64,000 nucleotides of DNA from an uncultured Schlesneria sp. (GCA_903904835.1 CAIVEI010000206.1:1-64000), one strand, 5' to 3'; numbered from the stretch's first letter, positions 18,340 to 27,984 are shown. The notes: generated by a model not told the origin, from the letters alone. Translations and numbers: made by a program.

Positions 18340-18502
18340 AATAAACTGCCTTTAGGAAGAGTGCTGCTGAGGAACAGGAATCTGAGTCGAGCCGGTCGGC
18401 ATTCCCACCGGCTTTGTCAGAAGCGGTCGTTTCGTCAGAGAAGGGACTCAGCCCGTATGCGGCAAGGCATCCGGGCTGAGTGGTGTCACAGATTTCTGAA
18501 CC

Positions 18503-19798
18503 TTACTGACCTTGAGGGCCGTAGCCTGGTCCTGGACCATAACCTGGGCCGGGGCCGTAACCTTGACCATTACCTGGAACGTTCCAGGCTGGATTCGAAA
18601 GTTCACCGGGGCGATAGACTGGGTGCTTTTCGGTGTATTCGACATATCGAACTGGTTCAGGCAGGCTGAGTCCCGGTTCATGTCGGACATCGACAAGCAT
18701 GTGATCAACTGGTTTCGGCAAGTCCATTCGGGTTCGGTTTCGAACCGTGTGAGACTTCAGGCTGGCTGGCCCACCGAGTGGAAGGTGTGGAGGACCAGCG
18801 AGTCCGATTGGAGTCCCCGTAATTGGCATGCCCCAAGGTGGCATGTTTGCACCCGAAATCGGTGCACCGGGATATCCAGAGCCGGCAACCATCATCGCGT
18901 TGGGGATGCCAGTTCCACTACCAACGTTACCGGCTGGGCCGATTGGCATTGGTGGAACCATTTCTCCCCGTTCTCCGTCAATTCGATAGGTGACTTGTTC
19001 GACATCGCTTCCATCGCCGGAGGCGAGTGGTGGGCAACCAGCTTGTCCTTGCATTTCGAGATCCATGTTACCGATTCGGATAACGGCCATGATCGTCCCC
19101 CGCTTGTCGGCTTCCTGGATTGGATCGACACCGGGATCAAGTCGTGTCGAAACGAGCGTTTCAACGTTGGCAATTGCCAGTTCCTGAAACCGTGCATCCG
19201 GCAGGTAAATCACTTTCGTGACGAAGTTATTGCTTTCGACCTGATCCAGGTCCTCATTCGTCAACTGAATGGGGACGCTGTTGTGCGACAGGTAAGCATC
19301 GGTGTTCGGGTGTGTTGGATACACCTGCAATGTCGGGTAGAGAACCAACCCTTCACGGCCAGGAATCCCGCTGAATTTCAGGCGATAGGTCGAGGCCTGC
19401 ATGAAATTGTAACGGCCCGGTGTGACGAGTTGATGCTCGGCATAGCCGGTAGGAACCTGCCAGCCAACGTTCATCCCATCTGGTCCGACAAACCGAACCT
19501 GTGTACTGGTCGGAGCGAAGGTTCGGGTACCGCCGGGACCCATTCCCCCACCACCCATACCGCCCGGACCCATCATCGCCAATACGCCGGGCCCTGGGCC
19601 GTCAACCATCGGGCCTGGCCGCATCATCATTGCGGGTGGAGGTGCATGGTATTCCCCCTTGTTTCCGCCGGAGTGGTTTAACCCCGCCAGATTCGGACCA
19701 CCCAGGCCGGAGCTCTGGTTGATCCCCTGATGTCCATCCATGGCGCAGCCGACGCACACTACGACGACCGTGCCCAATGCGAGAAAGTACAGCTTCAT
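18503..19798 (-). CDS. Gly/Pro/Met-rich envelope lipoprotein
   Basis: 431 residues. Lipobox VVVCVGC ends the signal at about residue 18. A Gly/Met/Pro-rich stretch follows ([16 protein letters not shown]), then a folded domain shared with the protein at 17512, then a Gly/Pro/Tyr-rich tail of GYGPGP repeats. ATG at 19796-19798 with GAGGGA six bases upstream. First gene of the envelope group 18503, 17512, 16046. The repetitive ends suggest a flexible surface or matrix protein. No enzymatic motif seen. Confidence 0.78.
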   Translation of the reverse strand: MKLYFLALGTVVVVCVGCAMDGHQGINQSSGLGGPNLAGLNHSGGNKGEYHAPPPAMMMRPGPMVDGPGPGVLAMMGPGGMGGGGMGPGGTRTFAPTSTQVRFVGPDGMNVGWQVPTGYAEHQLVTPGRYNFMQASTYRLKFSGIPGREGLVLYPTLQVYPTHPNTDAYLSHNSVPIQLTNEDLDQVESNNFVTKVIYLPDARFQELAIANVETLVSTRLDPGVDPIQEADKRGTIMAVIRIGNMDLEMQGQAGCPPLASGDGSDVEQVTYRIDGERGEMVPPMPIGPAGNVGSGTGIPNAMMVAGSGYPGAPISGANMPPWGMPITGTPIGLAGPPHLPLGGPASLKSHTVRNRTRMDLPKPVDHMLVDVRHEPGLSLPEPVRYVEYTEKHPVYRPGELSNPAWNVPGNGQGYGPGPGYGPGPGYGPQGQ

Positions 19799-20071
19799 TG
19801 CGATCCCTCTCGGGACAGGCTGCGAAACAGTGTCGATATCGTGATGGCTGGCTTCTCATTCCCAGCCCTTCTCCACATCGTCCCGTCGCCGGTCCTGTCG
19901 AATCCCTTCTGATTTGCCTTGTGACACGTTTTTCCGTCGACCCGTGCATCCGTTTCCAGTTACAATGCCATGCGTTACGATTTGCGTTCGAAAGAACTGA
20001 ATTCGTAACACCATGGCGACTGGCGCATCGTGGCACCTTGGTCTGCTCTTCTCTTTTCGGAAGGAACTACG

Positions 20072-21034
20072 TTGCATCTTTGGCAAATCCGACATATTCC
20101 GAATCGTCCACAAACTTTGCTTAGATTGACGATTCTGGGGGCTGCTTTTGTTTTTGTTGCTGTAACTCTATTGTCGCCAATCAGTTTCGTCGCTGGTCAG
20201 GCGGGCGATGGCGTTAAGGATCGTGCGGAAGGCAACGATCAGGGGGTTGAAGCCGCAGAATTTCTGGATCGAGTCCGGCAGGAATTGCAGGCACACCAAT
20301 CGGTCAAAGCGGATTTGAGCCAAAATGTTTCGATTGGAGATCAGCAATTCAAAGTCACCGGCCAGTATTTGTCGTTCGGTAATTCGACCACAGGAATGAA
20401 ATTGAAGCTCAACTACCTGGTCGTTCCCGATCAGGGAGCTGAAGGAGAAATGCTGGAAGTTTGCGATGGGAAGGAACTTTGGACGGTGCTGACGCTTCCT
20501 GGATCGCCGAAACGCGTGACGCACCGAAATGTCCTTCAGATTCAGAAAGCGGCTCTTGCTGCCAATAAAAAGAGTGTTCCCGAATCGACCTTGAATGTTG
20601 AACTCGGTCTCGGCGGTTTAACGGCCCTTCTTGCCTCGTTGGAGCGAACGATGGTGTTTGATGCCATGAAACAGGAAGAAGTTGAGGGGCATCAACGAAC
20701 GATTATCCAAGGCCGCTGGAAAAAAGAGGTTGCTCAACGTTTTCCAAAGGGAAAAGATGATTCCCTGCCCCCTTTCGTGCCGGACCTTGTTCGATTGTAT
20801 GTTGACTCGCAGACACTTTTTCCTGAAAGGTTGTTGTATCTGAAGAAGCAGCCTGAAAAGAAAACTCTCAGGCCATTGGTGAATCTTGAGTTCCGAAACG
20901 TGGAACTCGACGGTCCCGTGAACGAAAAAGAATTTGAATTCCTCATTCCGCCTGATGTCGTTCCTGAAGACGTGACTAAGATGTACGTCGATCGGATTGC
21001 AGGCGCGGCAGAAGCTCCTCCAGCGACGAAATGA
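20072..21034 (+). CDS. LolA-like periplasmic protein
   Basis: About 320 residues. The start is TTG at 20072-20074, chosen because GGAAGGA lies six bases upstream (20059-20065); an in-frame ATG lies at 20030. Signal segment LLRLTILGAAFVFVAVTLL. The fold resembles LolA/LolB-type lipoprotein carriers: FLDRVRQELQAHQSVKADLS, GQYLSFGNS, KLKLNYLVVP, CDGKELWTV and a C-terminal FRNVELDGPVNEKEFEFLIP. Such proteins bind acyl chains in the periplasm. The ferrochelatase gene starts 67 bp downstream on the same strand, probably co-transcribed. Family level call only. Confidence 0.75.
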   Translation: MHLWQIRHIPNRPQTLLRLTILGAAFVFVAVTLLSPISFVAGQAGDGVKDRAEGNDQGVEAAEFLDRVRQELQAHQSVKADLSQNVSIGDQQFKVTGQYLSFGNSTTGMKLKLNYLVVPDQGAEGEMLEVCDGKELWTVLTLPGSPKRVTHRNVLQIQKAALAANKKSVPESTLNVELGLGGLTALLASLERTMVFDAMKQEEVEGHQRTIIQGRWKKEVAQRFPKGKDDSLPPFVPDLVRLYVDSQTLFPERLLYLKKQPEKKTLRPLVNLEFRNVELDGPVNEKEFEFLIPPDVVPEDVTKMYVDRIAGAAEAPPATK

Positions 21035-21101
21035 TGCTCTGGATCTGTCCGCCGTATCTTCACCGTGCCGTATATCGGCTGAAATACATTGGGAATATGT
21101 T

Positions 21102-22163
21102 GTGTCTGAATCGGAAAAAATTCCTTACGATGCTCTACTGGTTGTCTCGTTTGGTGGGCCAGAAAAGCCCGCTGATGTGATCCCCTTTCTCGAAAATGTG
21201 TTGCGAGGCAAGCCCGTCCCGCGAGAGCGATTGCTGGAAGTGGCCGAACACTACCAGCATTTTAATGGTGTCAGTCCCATCAACGCTCAGGTACGGGAAT
21301 TCATTGAGGCGTTTCGAGCGGAACTGACGCGATCCGATATCCATTTGCCAATCTATTGGGGAAATCGCAATTGGCATCCGATGCTGGCTGACACGCTGGG
21401 CCAAATGAAACATGATGGAATCAAACACGCCCTGGCGTTTGTAACTTCGGCTTACAGTTCTTATTCAGGCTGCCGTCAGTATCGAGAGAACGTTGAAAAA
21501 GCCCGCGAGGAAGTCGGTGCAGACGCGCCTGTCATCGATAAGATTCGCGTTTTTTACAACCATCCTGGTTTCATTGCCGCCAATGTGGACCGAATTCGCT
21601 CGGCATTTGAGAAACTTTCTGCAGACAACAGGTCAACCGCAACGTTGGCTTTCACGGCGCATAGCATTCCGCTGTCAATGTCGACGAATTGCAACTATGT
21701 CAAGCAGCTTGAAGAATGCTGTCGACTTGTCGCGCACGAGCTTCAAATTCCCCAGAATCGCTGGCGATTGGTTTATCAGAGTCGAAGTGGCCGACCGGGA
21801 GACCCGTGGTTGGAGCCTGACATCGGTGACTACATTCGCGAACTGAAAGCCGCGGGTCAGAAGGCCGTCGTGATCGCTCCGGTCGGATTTCTGTCGGATC
21901 ACATGGAAGTTTTGTTTGACCTCGACGAAGAAGCCAAAGGGATCTGTGTCGAGGTCGGAATGGAAATGTCTCGCTCCGAAACCGTGGGGACTCATCCCGT
22001 GTTTGTTGAGTGTATTCGGGAACTGGTTGAAGAGCGGTTGGGCCGTCGCACTGAAAAACGGGCCATCGGGCAATTCGGCCCCAATCATGATGTCTGCCCC
22101 GTCGATTGTTGCCTTTACACGATCCCGCAGAGACCCCAGCCGCCAGCCCCAACGTCAAAGTAG
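21102..22163 (+). CDS. hemH: Ferrochelatase
   Basis: About 353 residues. It inserts Fe2+ into protoporphyrin IX (or coproporphyrin III) in the last steps of haem synthesis. Recognised from YDALLVVSFGGPEKPADVIP, YQHFNGVSPIN, YWGNRNWHP, the metal-site histidine in FTAHSIPLSM, and VVIAPVGFLSDHMEVLFDLD. The start is probably GTG at 21102-21104 (VSESEKIPYDALLV), with a weak GGGAA upstream; earlier in-frame codons extend into non-conserved sequence. The many haem c proteins in the window fit a need for haem. Whether it takes protoporphyrin or coproporphyrin cannot be read here. Confidence 0.93.
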   Translation: MSESEKIPYDALLVVSFGGPEKPADVIPFLENVLRGKPVPRERLLEVAEHYQHFNGVSPINAQVREFIEAFRAELTRSDIHLPIYWGNRNWHPMLADTLGQMKHDGIKHALAFVTSAYSSYSGCRQYRENVEKAREEVGADAPVIDKIRVFYNHPGFIAANVDRIRSAFEKLSADNRSTATLAFTAHSIPLSMSTNCNYVKQLEECCRLVAHELQIPQNRWRLVYQSRSGRPGDPWLEPDIGDYIRELKAAGQKAVVIAPVGFLSDHMEVLFDLDEEAKGICVEVGMEMSRSETVGTHPVFVECIRELVEERLGRRTEKRAIGQFGPNHDVCPVDCCLYTIPQRPQPPAPTSK

Positions 22164-22202
22164 AGCGGAATCCATCTTTTTCGTTAAGTCAAATGCTTAT
22201 GT

Positions 22203-22236
22203 GTCACTGCCTGAGCGTCTTCGGTCAAGCAGTGTT
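22203..22236. repeat. Short hairpin repeat, diverged
   Basis: CACTGCCTGAGC pairs imperfectly with GGTCAAGCAGTG around GTCTTC. It is the same family as 15949-15986 and 43042-43078. The reverse strand shows the GACCGAAGAC tip shared by several hairpins here. The rest of 22164-22462 holds nothing recognisable. Confidence 0.6.
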
Positions 22237-22462
22237 CTTTGGGCGACAGAAGGGAAAGACACTGCGGCTCCCAAGACTCCATCGATGCTTTTCCTCCGAC
22301 CAAAGTAGTCATCATCGCTCCGCGATGATGGCTACTTTGGAAGATATCCTGAAACTAGACTCATGGAATCAAGTATCAATCTCGAAGAAGTCTGATGCAG
22401 TAGCGCAGAATCCTGATATCAACGTTTGTTGAAACACGATAACTTCTTTTGACAGGTGAGAC

Positions 22463-23632
22463 ATGGCGGCATGGTGGGCCTCGAAAACTCGATCCGCCCA
22501 CGCCAATGAGTCCCCCTCGACATTTGGCAAGCCAATTCGCATTGCTTTCTGCATCACGGAACTCGATCCAGGTGGTGCCGAACGAGCATTGACTCAACTT
22601 GTTCTAAGTTTGGACTGTGACGAGTGGGAACCATACGTGATCTGCCTGGGACCACGTGCCCATTTGGTGGCGGTGCTTGAGTCGGCGAACGTCCCCGTGT
22701 TGTGTTTGAACGCCGGTGGGTTGTTAAGCCTTCCTCGTGTTCTCTTTCAGTTGACGCAACATTTGCGTCGTATCAAACCTGCAATCCTGCAAACATTCCT
22801 GTTTCATGCGAACCTTGTCGGGCGAATTGCGGCACGTCTGGCTGGGGTAAAAACAGTTGTTTCCGGCTTGCGAGTTGCCGAGCGTCAGTCTGCGTGGCAC
22901 AGATGGCTCGATCGCTGGACGAATTGGCTTGTCGCTACGAATGTCTGCGTCAGTAAAGGGGTTGCAGAGTTTTCCGCGAATGTTGCCGGTCTGAATCCCG
23001 CGAAACTCGTCGTCATACCGAATTCGGTCGACGCAGAGTTATTTGCGCGAGCGACCCCGGCCGACATGACCCAATTTCGAATTCCAGCGGGAAGTCGCAT
23101 CCTGATTTCAATCGGGCGACTCGAACGGCAAAAGGGTTTTGATGTTCTGCTCGATGCCGTGGCGTCACTGAACCCATTTCCTGATGATGTGTACTTTTTG
23201 ATTGTCGGTGACGGGCCTGATTTAAACAGCCTTCGAAATCAATCAAAGCTGACCGATCGAGTCCTTTTTCTTGGTCGACGGGACGACGTCCCGAATCTGC
23301 TGGCAGCGTCAAACGCGTTCATTCTCCCGTCACGCTGGGAGGGAATGCCCAACGTGGTGTTGGAAGCGATGGCGGCTGGCTTGCCTGTTGTCGCAACGCA
23401 AGTCGAAGGGGTATCAGAGTTGATCCACGACGGAGTCAACGGTTTGACCGTTGCGCCAGATCAACCAGCCGAGTTGGCAAACGCCATTTTTCGAATTCTT
23501 TCTCAACCCGATTTCAGAAGAAATGCTGGGTTGAATTCTCAAGTCATTGTTGCAAAAGAGTTTACGATTCAATGTACGGCCGACGCGTACGCGAAGCTCT
23601 ATCTCCAACTGCTGCAGCGCCAGGCAAACTGA
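22463..23632 (+). CDS. Glycosyltransferase family 4 (GT-B)
   Basis: 389 residues. Retaining GT-B glycosyltransferase. N-terminal acceptor domain begins IRIAFCITELDPGGAERAL; C-terminal nucleotide-sugar domain holds ISIGRLERQKGFDVLLDAV, LIVGDGPDLN and the E-x7-E element in SRWEGMPNVVLEAMAAGLPV. ATG at 22463 with AGGTGAG just upstream. Likely adds sugar to an envelope polysaccharide or glycolipid; donor and acceptor cannot be read from sequence. It stands about 160 bp before mraZ with no cell-wall genes beside it. Confidence 0.88.
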   Translation: MAAWWASKTRSAHANESPSTFGKPIRIAFCITELDPGGAERALTQLVLSLDCDEWEPYVICLGPRAHLVAVLESANVPVLCLNAGGLLSLPRVLFQLTQHLRRIKPAILQTFLFHANLVGRIAARLAGVKTVVSGLRVAERQSAWHRWLDRWTNWLVATNVCVSKGVAEFSANVAGLNPAKLVVIPNSVDAELFARATPADMTQFRIPAGSRILISIGRLERQKGFDVLLDAVASLNPFPDDVYFLIVGDGPDLNSLRNQSKLTDRVLFLGRRDDVPNLLAASNAFILPSRWEGMPNVVLEAMAAGLPVVATQVEGVSELIHDGVNGLTVAPDQPAELANAIFRILSQPDFRRNAGLNSQVIVAKEFTIQCTADAYAKLYLQLLQRQAN

Positions 23633-23758
23633 CGACGCTGAAAATTTTTCACAAAATCGTAAGTCCAATACGTGGAAAGGGTCTAGGACAGACTGTGGGC
23701 CTCGTTTAGAAAATTGCGTCCTTTTCTCGCTTGAAGAACCTAAAAGCCTTGGTACATT

Positions 23759-23803
23759 TGGGCCGCCGTGGGGAGAAATGGGGAAGAATGGTGGCAAATG
23801 GCA
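23759..23803 (+). promoter_or_regulatory. MraZ operator: five TGGGN boxes at 10-bp period
   Basis: Five boxes start at 23759, 23769, 23779, 23789 and 23799: TGGGC, TGGGG, TGGGG, TGGTG and TGGCA. Each is followed by a five-base spacer. MraZ is known to bind TGGGN direct repeats with 5-nt spacers upstream of mraZ. The last two boxes are degenerate and overlap the mraZ start codon, so binding could also block initiation. Confidence 0.82.
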
Positions 23804-24223
23804 CTGACGGGGACATACCTCCGAACGCTGGACGATAAACGTCGTTTGGCAGTGCCGAAGCGAGTCAAGGATGATTTCGCGGAAGAGCACCTGGACAGTC
23901 TCATTATCGCCCCGGGGACAGAGAAGTCTCTGGTGATTTACTCGCCGAAGGGCTTCGATCAATTCGCAGCCAAATTGTCGAGCGCACCAGAACACCAACG
24001 TTACACGCGATTGTTTTACTCGTCGGCCGAACGGATGGAATTCGACAGCCAAAGCCGAGTTCGCATTCCTGACCGACTGGCAGAGTACGCCGGGTTAAAG
24101 AAGGATGTCTATCTTTTGGGGGTTCAGGATCATGCTGAACTATGGGACAAGGATGCCTGGGATGCATTTACCAATACCTACACCCCCGAGTTCGATCAGT
24201 TAGCCCTGCGTGCGATGTCGTAA
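23798..24223 (+). CDS. mraZ: MraZ transcriptional regulator
   Basis: 141 residues, normal length. MraZ is an AbrB-fold octameric DNA-binding protein. Two domains: LTGTYLRTLDDKRRLAVPKR at the start and ERMEFDSQSRVRIPDRLAEY in the second half, each with the DxxxR turn. The ATG at 23798-23800 is preferred over 23768 because the conserved MALTGTY starts there. In most bacteria mraZ opens the division and cell-wall cluster; here no rsmH, ftsI or mur gene follows and the next gene is a cardiolipin synthase. Planctomycetes lack ftsZ, which fits an orphan mraZ. It is probably autoregulated through 23759-23803. Confidence 0.92.
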   Translation: MALTGTYLRTLDDKRRLAVPKRVKDDFAEEHLDSLIIAPGTEKSLVIYSPKGFDQFAAKLSSAPEHQRYTRLFYSSAERMEFDSQSRVRIPDRLAEYAGLKKDVYLLGVQDHAELWDKDAWDAFTNTYTPEFDQLALRAMS

Positions 24224-24356
24224 GTTCAGGTTACGTGAGAAGCTCCGCTGGCGACCGGGCTATGCGGAACGGTCGAAGACGAGGTCGACCATGGAAGGAT
24301 GTGACGAGGAATCGCGGCAGCATCGCGTCACAGGTCATTCGCCCAATCCTGGCGCA

Positions 24357-24400
24357 GCCGCCGGGCGGAAAGGATTCCGCCCGCGGCGAGTGACTCTTTT
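24357..24400 (+). terminator. Rho-independent terminator of mraZ
   Basis: A GC-rich hairpin: stem GGGCGGAA/TTCCGCCC with loop AGGA, extended outside by GCCGC/GCGGC with a bulge. It is followed by TTTT at 24397-24400. It separates mraZ from the cardiolipin synthase gene and supports mraZ as a single-gene transcript. Confidence 0.7.
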
Positions 24401-24426
24401 GTGCGAGTATTGATTATGCTGAGCCC

Positions 24427-25857
24427 ATGCAAACCGTGCTCGCAATCTTCACCGTCTTCGGCTATGTGCTCACGCTGGCATTGTTGCCAGTCGTGCTGTT
24501 AACAAAGAAAAAGCAGCCCGTTTCGACGGTCGCCTGGCTGATGGCCATCGTGACGATGCCCTACGTCGGGGCGATCTTCTTTCTGGTGTTCGGCATCAAT
24601 CGAGTCGATCGACGTCTTCAAGGGAAACAAGCGGCCAAAAAGACGGTCATCCGAACATTGCCGCAATTGTCACATCAACACCATTTGCATCACGATCACC
24701 TTGATGAAACTCAGCGAGTTCTCAAACGACTGGCAGAAAGAATCTCAGGAACGCGTGCCACGGTCGGAAATCGAGTTCAACTATTGATCGATGCGAAACG
24801 GACGTTCGACGAAATCGCCACAGCAATTACAGCAGCACATTCGTCGATTCATCTGGAATACTACATCTGGCAGCCTGACAAACTCGGAACCAGGCTACGC
24901 GACTTGTTGATTGAAAAGGCGAAGCAAGGGGTTCGAATCCGTTTCCTTTACGATGGTATTGGCTCCGTGGGTTTAACACACCGGTTTCTCCAACCAATGC
25001 GGGACGCCGGAATTCAGATCGCCTCGTTTGTACCAGGACAATCATTAAGGGAACGCTGGTCAATTAATCTGCGCAGTCATCGTAAGATCGTGATTGTCGA
25101 TGGCCAGACGGCGTTCACAGGGGGAATGAATGTCGGCGACGAGTATCTAGGGCTTGATCCCCACTTCGGTCGATGGCGGGATACGCATCTCAGGCTTCAT
25201 GGTCCGACGGTGTTGCAATTGCAGGAAGTCTTCGCCATCGACTGGAAATATGCGACAGGTGAAGAGTTGACCGACGAAAAATTCTTCCCTCCACCGGAGC
25301 AAATTGGAAATGTCTTTGCTCAGATCGTTGCGAGCGGTCCTGATGACGATCGAGATGTGTTTCATGGGCTGATGTTTGCTGCTATCAACGAAGCCCGTCA
25401 TCGAGTGACCCTTGCAACGTCATATTTTGTACCGACGCCGTCTCTCGTGTCTGCGCTCGAGTCTGCTGCGCAGCGCGGAGTCGCGACATCAGTTCTCATC
25501 TCGGGCCCCAAAACCTATTGGGCAACGCTTCACGCTGCGCGCTCGAATTATGACTCCTTGTTGCACGCCGGCGTCAAAATCTACGAATATCAGGATGGGC
25601 AACTCCATTCAAAAACACTCTCGATCGACGGTTGCTGGTCATTGGTCGGAACTCCAAATTTCGATGCACGCAGCCTGTTTCTCAATTTCGAAGTCGGAGC
25701 TGTGCTTTACGATTACAGCATCGCCGAGCAACTGGAACATCAGTTTCATACAGATCTGACCCACGCGAAACAAATCGACCCGGCGACCTGGTTTGAGCGA
25801 CCCGTCTGGGACCGACTGCAGGAAAACTTCTGCCGCATGTTTTCGCCCGTTCTTTGA
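24427..25857 (+). CDS. cls: Cardiolipin synthase, phospholipase D type
   Basis: 476 residues, the usual length. Two N-terminal membrane segments (FTVFGYVLTLALLPVVLL; VAWLMAIVTMPYVGAIFFLVF). Two HKD motifs: LRSHRKIVIVD and QLHSKTLSID, each with HxKxxxxD. The C-terminus ends with WFERPVWDRLQENFCRMFSPVL, typical of Cls. It makes cardiolipin from phosphatidylglycerol at the membrane. ATG at 24427. A REP copy follows downstream at 25895. Confidence 0.93.
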   Translation: MQTVLAIFTVFGYVLTLALLPVVLLTKKKQPVSTVAWLMAIVTMPYVGAIFFLVFGINRVDRRLQGKQAAKKTVIRTLPQLSHQHHLHHDHLDETQRVLKRLAERISGTRATVGNRVQLLIDAKRTFDEIATAITAAHSSIHLEYYIWQPDKLGTRLRDLLIEKAKQGVRIRFLYDGIGSVGLTHRFLQPMRDAGIQIASFVPGQSLRERWSINLRSHRKIVIVDGQTAFTGGMNVGDEYLGLDPHFGRWRDTHLRLHGPTVLQLQEVFAIDWKYATGEELTDEKFFPPPEQIGNVFAQIVASGPDDDRDVFHGLMFAAINEARHRVTLATSYFVPTPSLVSALESAAQRGVATSVLISGPKTYWATLHAARSNYDSLLHAGVKIYEYQDGQLHSKTLSIDGCWSLVGTPNFDARSLFLNFEVGAVLYDYSIAEQLEHQFHTDLTHAKQIDPATWFERPVWDRLQENFCRMFSPVL

Positions 25858-25894
25858 TTGGCACCGTTTTGGGCGTGGTCTTGTGTAAGATTTG

Positions 25895-25923
25895 ACCAGG
25901 CTAACGCACCCGGGCTCGCCTGG
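25895..25923 (-). repeat. Isolated degenerate REP core
   Basis: On the minus strand it reads CCAGGCGAGCCCGGGTGCGTTAG, keeping the core but losing one G of the usual CCGGGG arm and most of the CCCCC arm. It lies between cls and the kinase-receiver gene. The rest of 25858-26124 shows no gene. Confidence 0.65.
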
Positions 25924-26124
25924 GATTGGTGCGACGTGGGTTTGGGTCGCTGCGGTCGAATCTGACAGATATGCTTCCACGAACTCTGCGTGAATGCTTG
26001 AAGATTGTTTCGAAAACAGGAAATATGCTGATTGAAGACGATGATTGGGCCTGTAAGCATAGTATTCATCCGAGTTAATATATCGCCTAGTGTTTGGTAA
26101 GTGATTAAACGTTTCAGGTTGATC

Positions 26125-27981
26125 ATGACATCTTCAATTGAGCAAGTAACAGACGAACTGCTGCGCCATGGATTACTGAACGACGAGTCGATGGCCGAGT
26201 CGTGCCATGAACTGGAAAAACGAGGCGATTCGCTCACAAAAGAAAATTTGTTGTCGTTGCTGACTGCTACGGGGAAGCTCACACCGTTTCAAGCGGAAGA
26301 AGTCCGACAAGGGCGAGCAAATCATTTATTGATCGGAAACTATCTTGTTCTCAGCCGTCTCGGCGAAGGGGGCATGGGAACTGTCTATAAGGCGCTCCAT
26401 CGGCGGATGCAGCGTCTGGTGGCAATCAAGGTCATTCGCAAAGATGTCGCGACGCGAGATTTCATCACTCGTTTCCGTCGTGAGATCCAGTTGCTGGCTC
26501 GATTGAATCATCCGAATATGGTGATTGCCTACGATTCGGACCAGTGCCTCATGGGCGAATTCCTGGTGATGGAATATGTCGAAGGGATCGACCTGGCGGA
26601 AGTCTTGAAGCGGAGTGGTACCTTGAGCATGGCGGAGGCCATTTCCGCCGTTCGTCAGGCGGCTCTGGCATTGGAATACGCACATCGACAAGGGATTGTG
26701 CATCGTGATATCAAGCCGGCAAATCTGTTGCGAGACGTTTCAGGGTGTGTCAAAGTCGTTGATCTGGGACTGGCACGACTGGCGGAATGGGAGGGGGCCA
26801 AGGGGTTAGAGTTGACGCAGATGGGAACCGTAACCGGGACGGTTGACTATATGTCGCCCGAACAGGCCGAAACGCCACTTTCGGTTGACCTGCGCAGTGA
26901 CATCTACAGTCTTGGCTGTACGATGTTTTATCTGCTGACGGGTGGGCCGGTCTTCACGAAGTCGAGCCTTGTTGCCCGCATTATGGCACATCGGAATGAT
27001 CCCCCTCCAAAACTCAATTTCGTGCGAAGCGACCTCCCGCCGGGGCTGGATGCCATTTTCCAAAAAATGGTGGCCAAGAGACCGGACGATCGATATTCCT
27101 CGATGCAGGAAGTCGTTGAGGCATTAGACAGGCTAGATCGTTCCTTGAAAGATCATCAGCCAACACAGTTCATCAATCCGCAAGATGTCATTCAAAAGTG
27201 GATGCCTGAGCGTGCGAGAGTCATGCTTGTTGAACAGTCCCGATTGCAGTCAGGCGTTATTGGAAAAATCCTGGCCGAAATCGGTGTGGCAAACGTCCAC
27301 TTCGTTGCCACAGGCAAGGAGGCACTCGAACAATTTAGCACCTGCTCGCCAACTGTCGTGCTGAGCAGTATGAAACTGTCAGACATGAGCGGCCTGGAAC
27401 TGGCCGCCCGGATTCGCGATTCGATACGGTGTCCGGATACGGGAATCATTCTGATGACCGGTGATGACTGGAGCTCCGATCGCCAGACCGCCGCAAAACG
27501 TTTGGGACGAACGCAGATGATCCGAAAGCCTTTTGACGGCGAAGGACTGCGAAAAATCATCGAAAAAACGCTCAATGATCAGGAACGCGATCAACAACCG
27601 ATGGATGGATTAAGCGATCTTCGGGTGCTGATCGTGGACGATAGCTCCGTCGCGCGCCGTCACGCTCAAGAGACTTTGACTCGACTCGGGTTTTCAAGAT
27701 TTACACTGGCCGACGATGGCAGCACCGCCATCGAAGAATTAGAAAAAGCTTCGTTTGACCTGGTCGTCACCGACTACAACATGCCGCAAATGGATGGCCA
27801 GCAATTAATTACGTACATCCGTCAGGTCAGCAATCAGCGGCAAGTTCCCATTATTATGGTGACGACCGAATTCGATCCACAAAAGCTCGCGGCCGTTTAT
27901 CAGCTTGGTGTTTCGGCCATCTGCAATAAGAGCTTCGATCTGGAGCTCGTTCGCAATATCGTCATGAAACTGTTTGCGTGA
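26125..27981 (+). CDS. Ser/Thr protein kinase fused to a pseudo-receiver and a receiver domain
   Basis: About 618 residues. Start ATG at 26125 (GTG at 26101 is possible). Residues ~1-70: short helical region. ~72-345: Hanks kinase with LGEGGMGTVYKA, VAIKVI, HRDIKPANLL, VVDLGLARL and SDIYSLGC. ~365-490: receiver-like domain whose acidic pair reads EQ and whose phosphorylation site reads VVLSSMKL, so it lacks the Asp. ~497-615: intact receiver with VLIVDDSSVARRH and VVTDYNMPQMDG. Unlike most such kinases there is no transmembrane segment. It lies 300 bp upstream of cheA on the same strand. Because no free cheY is present, the intact receiver is the obvious phospho-acceptor of CheA; that link is inference. 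Confidence 0.9.
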   Translation: MTSSIEQVTDELLRHGLLNDESMAESCHELEKRGDSLTKENLLSLLTATGKLTPFQAEEVRQGRANHLLIGNYLVLSRLGEGGMGTVYKALHRRMQRLVAIKVIRKDVATRDFITRFRREIQLLARLNHPNMVIAYDSDQCLMGEFLVMEYVEGIDLAEVLKRSGTLSMAEAISAVRQAALALEYAHRQGIVHRDIKPANLLRDVSGCVKVVDLGLARLAEWEGAKGLELTQMGTVTGTVDYMSPEQAETPLSVDLRSDIYSLGCTMFYLLTGGPVFTKSSLVARIMAHRNDPPPKLNFVRSDLPPGLDAIFQKMVAKRPDDRYSSMQEVVEALDRLDRSLKDHQPTQFINPQDVIQKWMPERARVMLVEQSRLQSGVIGKILAEIGVANVHFVATGKEALEQFSTCSPTVVLSSMKLSDMSGLELAARIRDSIRCPDTGIILMTGDDWSSDRQTAAKRLGRTQMIRKPFDGEGLRKIIEKTLNDQERDQQPMDGLSDLRVLIVDDSSVARRHAQETLTRLGFSRFTLADDGSTAIEELEKASFDLVVTDYNMPQMDGQQLITYIRQVSNQRQVPIIMVTTEFDPQKLAAVYQLGVSAICNKSFDLELVRNIVMKLFA

Positions 27982-27984
27982 TCA

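Noticed and set aside
18512-19681. Long plus-strand open frame of 389 codons
   Set aside because: It is antisense to the lipoprotein gene at 18503-19798, which has a lipobox, ribosome site and a paralogue. The antisense frame has no known motif and follows from the Gly/Pro-rich codons.
24224-24356. GC-rich stretch after mraZ considered as a small structured RNA
   Set aside because: No SRP, 6S, RNase P or tmRNA signature found; the only clear structure is the terminator hairpin.
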